Assembly (NCBI RefSeq): GCF_028737265.1
Contig: NZ_JAQZAK010000007.1
Coordinates: 124,001-188,000, forward strand
From: Actinomycetospora callitridis
Lineage (GTDB): Bacteria; Actinomycetota; Actinomycetes; Mycobacteriales; Pseudonocardiaceae
Direction of reading: 5' to 3'
Length of the DNA: 64,000 bases
The position numbers and the translations under genes are program-made. Positions within the stretch are counted from its first letter, which is position 1. Each line of letters starts with the position of its first letter. Below the pieces are notes generated by a model. That model made no database searches and was not told where the DNA came from. It worked only from the letters and a program-made list of their open reading frames with translations. Positions 1 to 7,976 of the stretch are shown in pieces.

Positions 1-1
1 C

Positions 2-373
2 GGCGAGGACCTCGTCGTCCACGGCCTCTTCGACTTCGACACCTCGAACGGCCCCGACGGCGAGTCGGCGCTGCGCCTCACGCACGGCTACCTCGTGGAG
101 AGCGGGCAGCTGCACGGCCTCACGGGCGGCCACGGGTCGACACGACGCCGAGGCCTCTACCCGGAGCGCATCGAGATCGAGGTGAGCGCCGGCGACCGGA
201 CGATCACGGTCGCGGGGGACGCACTCACGACGTTCCCGTGGCAGTCGCAGCCCGGCGTGGTCGGGCACAACGTCCTGCTGCGCTGGACGAACGACCGCGA
301 TGAGCGCGTCGGTTTCGGCGAGTGCATGGACTTCATCGGACTCGGTGAGCTCGGGGAGATCCACAGCCGATGA
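2..373 (+). CDS. Hypothetical protein, C-terminal part (5' end outside window)
   Basis: An open frame enters from the left edge and runs to a TGA that overlaps the next gene's ATG (ATGA), so the two are probably translationally coupled. The visible 123 residues look like a beta-rich globular C-terminus. They hold alternating strands with many aromatic residues and a late segment reading WTNDRDERVGFGECMDFIGL. I do not recognise the family. The pattern loosely recalls lipocalin-like or carotenoid-hydratase-like actinobacterial proteins, but that is a guess. No membrane segment is visible. Function is unknown. Confidence 0.6.
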   Translation, partial: GEDLVVHGLFDFDTSNGPDGESALRLTHGYLVESGQLHGLTGGHGSTRRRGLYPERIEIEVSAGDRTITVAGDALTTFPWQSQPGVVGHNVLLRWTNDRDERVGFGECMDFIGLGELGEIHSR

Positions 374-1341
374 CGAGCCCTGTGCGTGCGGTCGTCTTCG
401 ACCTCGACGGGACGCTCGTGCAGACCCGTGTCGCCTCCTGGGAGGTCTTCGAGCCGATCAGCCGACGTCACGGGCTGGGGGTGGACACCCCCGCGCAGTA
501 CTTCGAGCTCTTCCGGGGCAACGTGTTCACCTCGATCCGCGGGCTGTGCTCCGACGACGGGCAGGCCCGGGCGGCCACCGAGGACTTCCTGGCCGCACTC
601 AGAGCGGACTACACCCCGCCGCTGGTGCCCGGGATGCATGCCGTCGTCCGTCGGCTCGCGTCGGACCGGACCCTCGCGGTGATGTCGTCGAACGCGATGG
701 AGGTCCTGCGCCGCGTCCTGGTCGACAACGAGCTCGCGTACTGCTTCGCGCACGTCTTCGGTGGTGACGTGGCTCCGGACAAGCGCGCGGCGCTGCGGGC
801 CTTCCTGGCCGACGCCGGCAGCGGATACGGCCGACGGTGCTCGGCCGACTACGACGAGGCGGGCGAGGCGGAGCGACCCGACCCGGCCACGACGGTGCTG
901 GTCACCGACACCGCAGGCGACGTCCGCGACGCCCGCGAGGTCGGGGTCCGCGTCATCGGCGTCAGCTGGGGCATGCACACGGCAGCCGAGCTCACCGAGG
1001 CCGGCGCGGAGTTCGTCGCGCTGTGGCCCCAGGAAATCCTCTCCCACCTTCTCGGCGACGACGCCGCCCGCGGGCCGACCGGTGCCTGCGCGGTGCCGGG
1101 CTCTGCGGTCCCTGCCACGCGCACCGGAAGCGCGGGGTGCGGCTGCGGGTGCAGCACCGGGACCGAGGAGCCCCCGGAGGACCCGGGCGGACGCCGACGC
1201 CGACGCCGACGCGACGCGACGGTGGCCCTGCAGGGCAGCGCTGCAGAGCTCGCGGTGGAGGCGCACCGACCGAACGGCCACCGTCCGGGCGCGTCCGACG
1301 ACGTGCTCGAGGCGATGCGCCGGATCTGCCGTGCCCGATGA
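370..1341 (+). CDS. HAD-superfamily hydrolase with unusual C-terminal tail
   Basis: The 323-aa product begins with the haloacid-dehalogenase motif I VVFDLDGTLV (about residues 8-17; nucleophile D10, acid D12). Motif II SSN follows near residue 100, a Lys (DKRAAL) near 138 and motif III VTDTAGDVRDAREVG near 178-192. These predict a Mg2+-dependent phosphatase of the phosphoglycolate-phosphatase type. Substrate is unknown. The catalytic core ends near residue 230. The remaining ~90 residues are low complexity, with a CGCGC cluster and an Arg-rich tract encoded by a GACGCC-type microsatellite around 1190-1217. This tail is atypical and may be unstructured. The start overlaps the upstream stop by 4 bp, implying coupled translation. 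It converges on the dikinase operon, and a functional link is possible but unproven. Confidence 0.85.
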   Translation: MTSPVRAVVFDLDGTLVQTRVASWEVFEPISRRHGLGVDTPAQYFELFRGNVFTSIRGLCSDDGQARAATEDFLAALRADYTPPLVPGMHAVVRRLASDRTLAVMSSNAMEVLRRVLVDNELAYCFAHVFGGDVAPDKRAALRAFLADAGSGYGRRCSADYDEAGEAERPDPATTVLVTDTAGDVRDAREVGVRVIGVSWGMHTAAELTEAGAEFVALWPQEILSHLLGDDAARGPTGACAVPGSAVPATRTGSAGCGCGCSTGTEEPPEDPGGRRRRRRRDATVALQGSAAELAVEAHRPNGHRPGASDDVLEAMRRICRAR

Positions 1342-1350
1342 GTTCCTCAC

Positions 1351-1512
1351 CCGACCGGCACGCTGAGCTTCCGTGATCTCGGCGGCCTGCCCGCCGGTGC
1401 GGGGCGCCGCACCCGGCGGGGGCTGCCGTTCCGCAGCGACACCCTCCAGGAGGCATCGACGCCGCCCTGCTCGCCCGCTTCCCGGACCTCCTCACCGAAG
1501 ACCGCGGCCTGA
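1351..1512 (+). pseudogene. Remnant of a tyrosine-phosphatase-like gene (N-terminus only)
   Basis: One frame encodes LSFRDLGGLPAGAGRRTRRG followed by LPFRSDTLQ. This matches the conserved start (FRDLGG...RxGxxFRSD) of the bacterial protein-tyrosine/serine phosphatase family (Y_phosphatase3). The frame ends at a TGA after about 50 codons, and no P-loop signature (HCxxGKDR) follows before the convergent dikinase gene. The sequence after the FRSD motif looks shifted in frame. I read it as a truncated, non-functional remnant lying between two convergent genes. Confidence 0.55.
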
Positions 1513-1515
1513 TAC

Positions 1516-3981
1516 CTACCGGGACAGCGCCGCCCGACCGAGCCCCAGCAACAGGGGACGGACCTCGGGCAGGTCGACCGCGTAGCGCCGGAACCCGAGC
1601 CGGTGCAACGTCGCCGCGACCTCGTCGGAGACCGTCCCGCTGAGGCGCACCCCGGTACCCGGAGGAACGTCCTGGAGGAGGTGCACCACCACGGGATCGA
1701 GCTCGTGGCGGGGGTCGACGGCGAGGAGCCCCCGCGCGACGTAGGCGTCGAGGGGCTCGGCGGTGAGGAACTGCCGGGCCGGGATCCCGAACATGGCCGC
1801 TTGCAACGCGCGGACCTCGAGCCACACGACGCCGCTGTGGGCCGCCAGCTCGGTCGCGCCCAGCACGGCACGAGGGCTCGTCAGGTAGGTCCCGACGGCC
1901 GGTGCGTCGGGACCGTCATCGAGCGCGGCGAGAGCCCGCGCCTCCGCGGGGTCGGACACGTGGCGCACGGCCAGGCGCAGCCGGCCTGCGTAACCGGCGA
2001 CACCCGCGGCGCGGACGAGGCCTCCGCGCTGCGCGCGGATCAGGTCGGGCACCCCGAGCGGCAGCGCCAGCTCCGGGTGGCGCGTCGTCACCGCGGTCTG
2101 CTGGAGCAGCTCGCGGGACTCGTCAGCGAGCAGGTCGATCGCCCGGACGTCGACGTCCTCCACCCCGCCGTCGCGCGCCGCGGCGAGCAGCGGCGCCAGG
2201 TGCTCGGCCACGGCATCGCGCACCTCGGAGAGCGCCCCGACCCCGTTGAGGCCCTTCTCCAGCAGCATCTCGACCAACCGATCGAGGTCGCCGGACGCCG
2301 CGAGCACGTCGTCGATCGCGGTGACCACCCCGATCGCGCCCGCCCCGCGGGCGGTGTCGACGTCGCCGGGCAAGGTCACGCGTGCCAGCACCTCGCTGCC
2401 GGCGGCGTCCGCGGCCGCGGCCAGCAGGGTGTCCATGGCCTCGTTGGCCGCCGCCGGCGTCGTCGTCGGGAGGGCGCCGGCGAACAGTTCCCCCGACCCG
2501 CCATCGAGCGAGACGGGGTCGCCCTCCGCCAGGGTTCGCGCACCGGTGTGGACCGTGCGCGCCGCGTCGTCGATCTCGAGGTCCGCAGCGCCGACCACGC
2601 AGGCGGTGCCCAACGCGCGGGCGACGACGGCGGCGTGGCTGGTGGAGCCCCCGGTGGCGGTGACGATCCCGGAAGCCGCGATCATGCCGTGGAGATCGGC
2701 AGGACTGGTGACCGATCGTCCGAGGATGACCGAGGCCCCGGCGTCGGCGCGTTCCCGGGCCCGGTCCGGGTCCAGCACGAGCTCGCCCGACACCTGGCCC
2801 GGGCAGGCACCGATACCGGTGAGCAGCAGCCGGCCGTCGTCGCGGGCCGCAGCGAGGGCGCTCGGGTCGAACCCGGGGCGTTGCGCCTGGCGGAGCTGGG
2901 CAGCGGTCACCAGCTCCAGCGCGCGTGCGGCGCCGGCCGTGCCGTCGGCGAGGAGGTCGGCCGCGATCCGTACCGCAGCCTCGGGGGTGCGCTTGGCGCT
3001 GCGGACCTGCAGGAAGTACAGGACGCCGTGCTCCACGGTGAACTCGATGTCGAGCACGTCGCCGTGCCGCGCCTCGAGCTCCGCGCCCGTGCGCTCCAGT
3101 TCGGCCAGCAGGTCCGCCGACAGCGCCTCCTGCACGCGGTCGGGCGTCCGGACGCCCGCGACGACGTCCTCGCCCTGGCTGTGCGCGAGGTACTCGCCGT
3201 AGAGCCCGGGTGCACCGGTGATGGGGTCGCGGGTGAACGCGACACCGGACCCGGACGTGTCGTCGAGATTGCCGAAGACCATGGATTGCACGACGACCGC
3301 GGTGCCCATGTCGTGCGGGATGCCGTGGTGCTCGCGGTAGGTGCGGGCTCGGCGGGTGTTCCACGAGCGGAAGACCGCCTCGACCGCGTGCAGGAGCTGG
3401 TGCCACGGCGTCGACGGCACGCTCTCTCCGAGCTCGTCGTCCAGCGCCTCCTCGGCCGCTGCCCAGATGCGGTCGAACGCCGCGCCCGGCTCTTCTCCGG
3501 GATCGGCCTCGGCAACGAGCGCATCGACCGTCGGACGGTCGTCGAGGGCGCCGAGGACGATCTCGGAGTACATCGCGTGGAAGCGGGCGACGAGATCGGC
3601 AATGAAGTGCGTGTCGGTGGACCGTTGCGCGAGCGCGACCGCCGCCTCGCGCGAAAGGCCGAGGTCGAGGACGGTGTCCATCATTCCCGGCATCGACACC
3701 GGCGCGCCGGAGCGCACCGAGAGCAGGAGCGGCTCGGGACCGATGCCGAAGGTCTTCCCCGTCGCCGCCTCGAGCTCCGCGAGGCGGTGCCGGATCTCGT
3801 CCTCCAGACCGTCGGGCAGCGCGCCACGGTCGAGGTAGACGTGGCAGGCGCCGGTGGTGATGACGTAGCCGGGCGGCACCCGCAGGCCGTCGTGGGTCAT
3901 GCGCACCAGGCCCGAGCCCTTGCCGCCGAGCTCACCGGCGTCGACCGGGCCGTCGTCGGTGAACGCGCGCGTCCAGGTCAC
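1516..3981 (-). CDS. PPDK-like dikinase with degenerate PEP/pyruvate site
   Basis: The 821-aa product is nearly full length for pyruvate phosphate dikinase. The ATP-grasp half (about 1-340) is well conserved: LGGKGSGLVRM, VRSGAPVSMPGMMDTVLDLG, VFGNLDDTSGSGVAFTRDP and the closing FLQVRSAKRT. The swivelling domain carries the phosphohistidine motif TGGSTSHAAVVAR (H449). The C-terminal barrel still aligns with PPDK but its active-site residues are changed. GTMIEVPR is GTYLTSPR (metal-binding Glu to T701), the GTNDLTQ segment reads LEVRALQ (Asn/Asp to V724/R725), and the catalytic Cys of SCSPFRVP is D803 in VDLPEVRP. PEP/pyruvate chemistry is therefore unlikely here. I infer that ATP phosphorylates H449 and the phosphoryl group goes to another acceptor. 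The GTG start overlaps the upstream TGA (GTGA), making this the last gene of the operon. Confidence 0.85.
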   Translation of the reverse strand: MTWTRAFTDDGPVDAGELGGKGSGLVRMTHDGLRVPPGYVITTGACHVYLDRGALPDGLEDEIRHRLAELEAATGKTFGIGPEPLLLSVRSGAPVSMPGMMDTVLDLGLSREAAVALAQRSTDTHFIADLVARFHAMYSEIVLGALDDRPTVDALVAEADPGEEPGAAFDRIWAAAEEALDDELGESVPSTPWHQLLHAVEAVFRSWNTRRARTYREHHGIPHDMGTAVVVQSMVFGNLDDTSGSGVAFTRDPITGAPGLYGEYLAHSQGEDVVAGVRTPDRVQEALSADLLAELERTGAELEARHGDVLDIEFTVEHGVLYFLQVRSAKRTPEAAVRIAADLLADGTAGAARALELVTAAQLRQAQRPGFDPSALAAARDDGRLLLTGIGACPGQVSGELVLDPDRARERADAGASVILGRSVTSPADLHGMIAASGIVTATGGSTSHAAVVARALGTACVVGAADLEIDDAARTVHTGARTLAEGDPVSLDGGSGELFAGALPTTTPAAANEAMDTLLAAAADAAGSEVLARVTLPGDVDTARGAGAIGVVTAIDDVLAASGDLDRLVEMLLEKGLNGVGALSEVRDAVAEHLAPLLAAARDGGVEDVDVRAIDLLADESRELLQQTAVTTRHPELALPLGVPDLIRAQRGGLVRAAGVAGYAGRLRLAVRHVSDPAEARALAALDDGPDAPAVGTYLTSPRAVLGATELAAHSGVVWLEVRALQAAMFGIPARQFLTAEPLDAYVARGLLAVDPRHELDPVVVHLLQDVPPGTGVRLSGTVSDEVAATLHRLGFRRYAVDLPEVRPLLLGLGRAALSR

Positions 3982-4598
3982 TCGGCGCGCTCCCGACCCA
4001 GGGTGCGCAGCAGGTCCTCGTGGAACTCGAACCAGATGGTGTGCACGGAGTCCCGCGTCGGGGACGAGATGAGGTCGTGGTCGCCGGCGTCGACGGCCTC
4101 GAGCGCGGAGGCGAAACGGGTGGAGTAGGTCGAGAATCGGGCGTCGTGCTCGGCCAGGGCATCGAGAAGCGCCTCGAGCCGCCCGACGAGGCGCTCGATC
4201 TTGGTGATGACCTTCTCGTCGTAGCCCGCGTCCGAGTGGTCGTTGGTCACCTTCCGGCCACCGACCTCGACCTGCTGCCAGGAGGACATGGCGACGAGGA
4301 ACTGGGAGTTGGTGGTCTCGAAGCGCCCGACCAGGGCCAGGACGTCGTCGTCGGCACGGATCGGGGCATAGATCCCGGCCGCGGTCGCCGCGAGGGCGGG
4401 CTCGGCCTCGTCGGTGGGGAGAGCGGAGCCTCCTGCGACGACGGCGAGTCCGTTGTTCGCCAGGTCCTCCAACCGCCCCTCGACGTCTCCGGCCTCCATC
4501 CCGGTGACCGTCGCGATCGCGGCGGCACCGGCCATCTTCTTCAGGGCCAGGACGTTGAGCACGTCGTAGTCGGGTTTGGCCAGGGTCGTGACGGCCAT
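3978..4598 (-). CDS. Winged-helix-like accessory protein of the dikinase operon
   Basis: The product has 206 aa with no membrane segment or signal peptide. Residues ~10-60 (YDVLNVLALKKMAG, then VTGMEAGDVEGRLEDLANNG) look like a winged helix used as a small adaptor fold. Residues ~95-205 are predominantly helical and end in the distinctive stretch SVHTIWFEFHEDLLRTLGRE. ATG at 4598 is preceded by a strong GAGGAGGG ribosome site. The stop overlaps the dikinase GTG, so the two are almost certainly made in fixed ratio. I infer a dikinase partner or regulatory subunit. Transcriptional regulation is less likely given the coupling. No named family was recognised with certainty. Confidence 0.75.
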   Translation of the reverse strand: MAVTTLAKPDYDVLNVLALKKMAGAAAIATVTGMEAGDVEGRLEDLANNGLAVVAGGSALPTDEAEPALAATAAGIYAPIRADDDVLALVGRFETTNSQFLVAMSSWQQVEVGGRKVTNDHSDAGYDEKVITKIERLVGRLEALLDALAEHDARFSTYSTRFASALEAVDAGDHDLISSPTRDSVHTIWFEFHEDLLRTLGRERAE

Positions 4599-4684
4599 CG
4601 GCGTCCCTCCTCGCTCGGGCACCGGTGTGGCGCCCCGCCCTCGCGGGACACCACACCGGCCGCTGGTCATGGTCGCGGCGCGGC

Positions 4685-6118
4685 CTACAGCCAGCGATAC
4701 TTCGAGCGGGTGGGGCTGATGCCGTCGGGGAAGGGCAGGTAACCGGCACCCGAGAAGATCTTGCTCGGGACGGTCTCCTGCGCGAATCCTCGCTTGGTGA
4801 TGTCGTAGTAGTAGTTCGCGACCCGCTGGTCGATCTCCCAGAGGTCGTAGTCGCGGCAGGCCTTCTCGTAGGTCCCGGCCGCGCGCATGTGCGGCAGGAT
4901 CATGTCGATGTAGTAGACGTACTGGCCGTTCCAGATCAGGTCGCGGCGGCACATCTTCGACGTCTTGGTGTAGAGCTTGAGCGTCGCGGTCTGGACCCGG
5001 CCCAGGTGGTCGTCGAGGTCGTCGATGGCGATCGGGTAGACCTCACCCATCGGCGTGTCCCACTTCTCGCGAGCGAACACGGCACCGCCGACGACGGCCT
5101 GGAGGTAGTTCTTCGGGCGCGTGAACGTCGTGGAGATGTCGTTCACCCGGATCTCGTCCAGGCCCATGATCTCGGGGTCGATGGTCAGCGCGAGCGTGTA
5201 GGCGTGCGGGAGACCTGCGTCCTCGCAGACGTCGCTCCAGTGGAACACCTCCTCGTTCACGAAGAGGTCGCGCAGGATGAGCAGCTTGCCGTCGGGCAGC
5301 TCGTACGGGCCGGTGTCGCCGAGCCCGAGGCGGCAGTCGTAGTGGTCGAGGAACGCCAGCAGCTCTGCGGCCGCGTTGAACCGGGTGAACTTCTGGTGCT
5401 TCGGACTGTCCGGTTCGAGCTCCTCGACCTGGTTGACGATCGAGTCCAGGAAGTCCTGGTCGTGGATGCGGCAGCGGTAGCGGTCCTGCGAGTTGAGGAT
5501 GTAGCCGTCCTGACGCTTGCCCCACAGGACGCGCTGCATGAACTTGAGGATCTCGTTGGACTCCTCGACGTACTCGTCGGGCTTGATCGCCTCGAGGGCG
5601 AGGAGGCCACAGCGCCCCATGCCGAAGCCGACCGCACCGATGCACCAGTCGTGCACCGCGTTGATCTTGGTGCCGATCTGGCGCTTGGCGGTCGCGCCGA
5701 TGTCCATGATCCCCTGGGCCCCGCCGGCGGCCTCCGTCGTCATCGCGAGGAGCTCGGGCCACCGGTAGAACTCGTGCATGAAGGCCAGGATCTCGTACTC
5801 CTGGCGGGGGATCATGCCCGAGACGCCCTCGGTGGCCCGCATGACGAGCACGTCCCAGATGTTCCACGCCAGGTAGTTGTTGAGGTCGTTGAGCTCGTCG
5901 ATCGTGAAGCGGTCGCGGAGGACGTCCTCCTTCGACACCCTCTCGAGCACCCCGCTCTTCGCCCGCGACTTCATCATCTTGTCGCCGAGGATGCCGTCGG
6001 TGACGGGATCCATCCCGACGAAGTTGCCGGTGTAGGTCAGGTCCTGGAAGCGGAGGCCGTCGTCGCCCTCCTCGTAGCGCTGGCGGAAGTTCGCCTGCTT
6101 GCCCGCGGTCGTGGTCAT
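4685..6118 (-). CDS. Unrecognised 477-aa protein of the dikinase operon
   Basis: This is a 477-aa soluble protein with no signal peptide, transmembrane helix or motif that I can assign. It is rich in Tyr, Trp, Asp and Arg, and codon use is normal for the region. Conspicuous segments are IGTKINAVHDWCIGAVGFGM (about 148-167), RYRCRIHDQDFLDSIV, VNDISTTFTRPKNYLQAVVG and a C-terminal PFPDGISPTRSKYRWL. Helical stretches dominate the N-terminal half. It sits between the swivel-domain gene (76 bp upstream) and the 206-aa gene (86 bp downstream), all in one direction. By analogy with multi-subunit dikinases such as phenylphosphate synthase, it may supply the acceptor-substrate site that the degenerate barrel lacks. 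That is inference only. Confidence 0.8.
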   Translation of the reverse strand: MTTTAGKQANFRQRYEEGDDGLRFQDLTYTGNFVGMDPVTDGILGDKMMKSRAKSGVLERVSKEDVLRDRFTIDELNDLNNYLAWNIWDVLVMRATEGVSGMIPRQEYEILAFMHEFYRWPELLAMTTEAAGGAQGIMDIGATAKRQIGTKINAVHDWCIGAVGFGMGRCGLLALEAIKPDEYVEESNEILKFMQRVLWGKRQDGYILNSQDRYRCRIHDQDFLDSIVNQVEELEPDSPKHQKFTRFNAAAELLAFLDHYDCRLGLGDTGPYELPDGKLLILRDLFVNEEVFHWSDVCEDAGLPHAYTLALTIDPEIMGLDEIRVNDISTTFTRPKNYLQAVVGGAVFAREKWDTPMGEVYPIAIDDLDDHLGRVQTATLKLYTKTSKMCRRDLIWNGQYVYYIDMILPHMRAAGTYEKACRDYDLWEIDQRVANYYYDITKRGFAQETVPSKIFSGAGYLPFPDGISPTRSKYRWL

Positions 6119-6194
6119 TCGGGTGTCAGCTCCTGGCTCGGTGGTCGGCGGCTCGGTGGTCGGCTGCTCGTGGTCGGCTGGTCGCGTTCGCCCG

Positions 6195-6611
6195 TCAGAC
6201 CTCCACCACCCGGCCGACCTCGTTGTCGGTGCAGTCGAGCCGGACCTGCTTGCCGTCGAGCTCGCGGGCGATCTCCTCGAAGTGCGACTCGTCGGTCGAA
6301 CCCACGACGTAGCGCGAGTCGCTCCCCGTCAGGTGGGCCGTCATGACGCACGGGGTCTGGAACTCCCGCGAGAGGATGCCGAGGTGCGACTCGGGCGCCC
6401 CCGACATCGTGATCACCCCGATGGCGCCCATGCTCAGTGCAGGCGCGAGGAAGGTCGTCGTGCCGCCGCGGACCAGGAGGATGTGCTCCTGGAGCTTCCC
6501 CGACTGGATGAGCTGGATGACGTCGGACGGCGCCGACAGGTACTTCACCGTCCCGAACGGGGACTTGGACGTGTCGAAGACGTTGTAGCCCTCGGCGAGG
6601 ACGTCGGCCAT
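6195..6611 (-). CDS. Free-standing PEP-utilizer swivel (phosphohistidine) domain
   Basis: The 138-aa product matches only the mobile phosphohistidine domain of PEP-utilising enzymes. GAIGVITMSGAPESHLGILS and REFQTPCVMT correspond to the family pattern G(I/V)(V/I)T..GG.TSH.AI.(A/S)RE...P.V. The candidate phosphohistidine is H76. The usual Gly-Gly before it is Gly-Ala-Pro, so the loop differs from the canonical one. There is no ATP-grasp and no PEP barrel, so it cannot act alone. ATG at 6611 follows a GGAGGAACTCC ribosome site. It is the first gene of the operon. Because the dikinase has its own His (H449), this may be a second carrier in a phosphorelay, or it may partner the 477-aa protein. 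Confidence 0.85.
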   Translation of the reverse strand: MADVLAEGYNVFDTSKSPFGTVKYLSAPSDVIQLIQSGKLQEHILLVRGGTTTFLAPALSMGAIGVITMSGAPESHLGILSREFQTPCVMTAHLTGSDSRYVVGSTDESHFEEIARELDGKQVRLDCTDNEVGRVVEV

Positions 6612-7255
6612 GGAGTTCCTCCTCGAACTGCTCGGTGTGCGCGCGGAGCCGGCTCGCCCGGAGGCCTCCGTCGTGCGGCGTTGCCCACGTCACAGTGCCT
6701 TGGATCACTCTCGGCGCCGAGGGAGAGCGTGGACAAAAGACGTTCGGCGGGTTGTCTGGCTCGGATAGGAGGCCGGGATCGACATGCGCGGCTCGCACTC
6801 CGGCGATCCCGCCACCTCCTGAGCCGCCACGGCCTCGAGCAGCGGGCGGCAGCCGCGCCGACGATCTCGCCGACGAACTGGCGCTCCCGTCGGCAGCGAA
6901 ATCGCCGAGGAGCAGGGGCGCGCCGACGGGGGGCCACCGGAACGCTCACGAGCGGGGCGGACGAGGCTGGTTCCTGCTCGCGGCATCCCGTATTCCTGCG
7001 GGACGACCCGCGAATCCCGTCGACCGGCGCACGCCTCCCGGGCCGCGGCCCTGCTCCCCCACCGTGGCGGCGGACTGGCCGAACGAGTCCTAGCGGAGCA
7101 GGACCGAGCCGCCCGGGTGCCCGACGAGGTCACGGCCCCGGACGCGGCCGCAGTCGCCCTCGCCGGGCTGACGGCTCTGCAGGGGCTGCACCGCTGGGGA
7201 CGGCTGCGCGCCCGGCGACGCGCACAGCAGGCCGGGGCGGGTGACGGGGTGGTGG
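6612..7255. other. 644-bp stretch without a confident gene
   Basis: This holds the promoter region of the dikinase operon (right end transcribing leftward) and the 3' side of the DUF4386 gene. A plus-strand frame at about 7080-7240 encodes a plausible helical piece (VLAEQDRAARVPDEVTAPDA, then VALAGLTALQGLHRWGRL). It has no ribosome site and no clean start, and could be the decayed end of a regulator. I see no tRNA or terminator. Confidence 0.5.
6710..6721. promoter_or_regulatory. Perfect 12-bp palindrome upstream of dikinase operon
   Basis: CTCGGCGCCGAG lies about 100 bp upstream of the first start codon of the four-gene operon. The dyad and its position fit an operator, although short palindromes in GC-rich DNA also occur by chance. 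No adjacent regulator gene is present in the immediate neighbourhood. Confidence 0.3.
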
Positions 7256-7960
7256 TCATCGGACGGCGCTCTTCGCCTCGACGCGGACGGCGGTCCGACG
7301 ACGCTGCTGCGCGACGATGACCCCGGCGAAGCCCACCAGCCAGATGCTCCACAGGACGTAGCCGACGAAGTTGGCGGTGTCGACGAGCGGGAGGCCCAGC
7401 GGGGTGAGGACGCCGGCGAGGACCAGGACCGCGGAGACCGCCCCGAGGACGACGAACCACCGCCCCGCGAACGCCGTACCGAGAGCGGCGAGGACGAGCA
7501 CGGTCCACCCGGCGGTCAGGAGGTAGCCACCGGTCTCGCCGACGAGGGTGCCGAGCACCCGGTGGGCGGTGCCGAACGCGTCACGGGCGGCGGCCGCCGC
7601 GGCCGGGTCGTCGCCGGCGGCGGCCGCAGCCCATCCGGGCACCAGCAGCGGCCAGCGCAGCAGGCCCACGACCTGGACGACCGCGGCCGCGACACCCACG
7701 GGGACGGCCCACCGCATCGCCCGGGAGTCCGACAACCGGCCCACACCGATCGCGACGGGTGCCAGCATCGCGGCCCCGAGGGCGAGGGCCAGGAAACCCG
7801 CGATGACCGCGGTCTGCGAGGCGCGGAAGCCGGCGAGGACGGTCTCGGCGGGCTGCGCGAGGACGTCGGGGTAATCGAACACGGCGCCGAGGCCGGCGAA
7901 GGCCACGTTGACGAGTACGGCGGCCGCGAGCATGAGCGCGGCGGTGCGTCGGGGTGTCAT
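7256..7960 (-). CDS. DUF4386-like integral membrane protein
   Basis: The 234-aa product has about six hydrophobic helices. It starts with a cytoplasmic MTPRRTAALML anchor and ends with a basic tail (QQRRRTAVRVEAKSAVR). Helix order and the central motif LLRWPLLVPGW resemble the DUF4386 membrane family, whose biochemical role is unknown. The ATG at 7960 has a good purine-rich ribosome site (GGAGAGAAGAGG). It follows a small gene by 16 bp in the same direction and probably shares its transcript. The pair is divergent from the SARP-like regulator, a common arrangement for a regulator and its target. Confidence 0.75.
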   Translation of the reverse strand: MTPRRTAALMLAAAVLVNVAFAGLGAVFDYPDVLAQPAETVLAGFRASQTAVIAGFLALALGAAMLAPVAIGVGRLSDSRAMRWAVPVGVAAAVVQVVGLLRWPLLVPGWAAAAAGDDPAAAAAARDAFGTAHRVLGTLVGETGGYLLTAGWTVLVLAALGTAFAGRWFVVLGAVSAVLVLAGVLTPLGLPLVDTANFVGYVLWSIWLVGFAGVIVAQQRRRTAVRVEAKSAVR

Positions 7961-7976
7961 GGTTCCTCTTCTCTCC

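Noticed and set aside
1190..1217. GACGCC microsatellite as a functional regulatory repeat
   Set aside because: It lies inside the HAD gene tail in frame. I have no evidence for phase variation or a regulatory role.
1603..4128. Plus-strand frame of 841 codons opposite the dikinase
   Set aside because: Antisense shadow with Arg/Gly/Asp/His bias and no motif. The minus strand encodes the dikinase with clear ATP-grasp and phosphohistidine motifs.
4685..6118. Calling the 477-aa protein a methane/propane monooxygenase-like subunit
   Set aside because: No paired Glu-x-x-His di-iron motifs appear and no partner subunits are present. The similarity was only in length and aromatic content.
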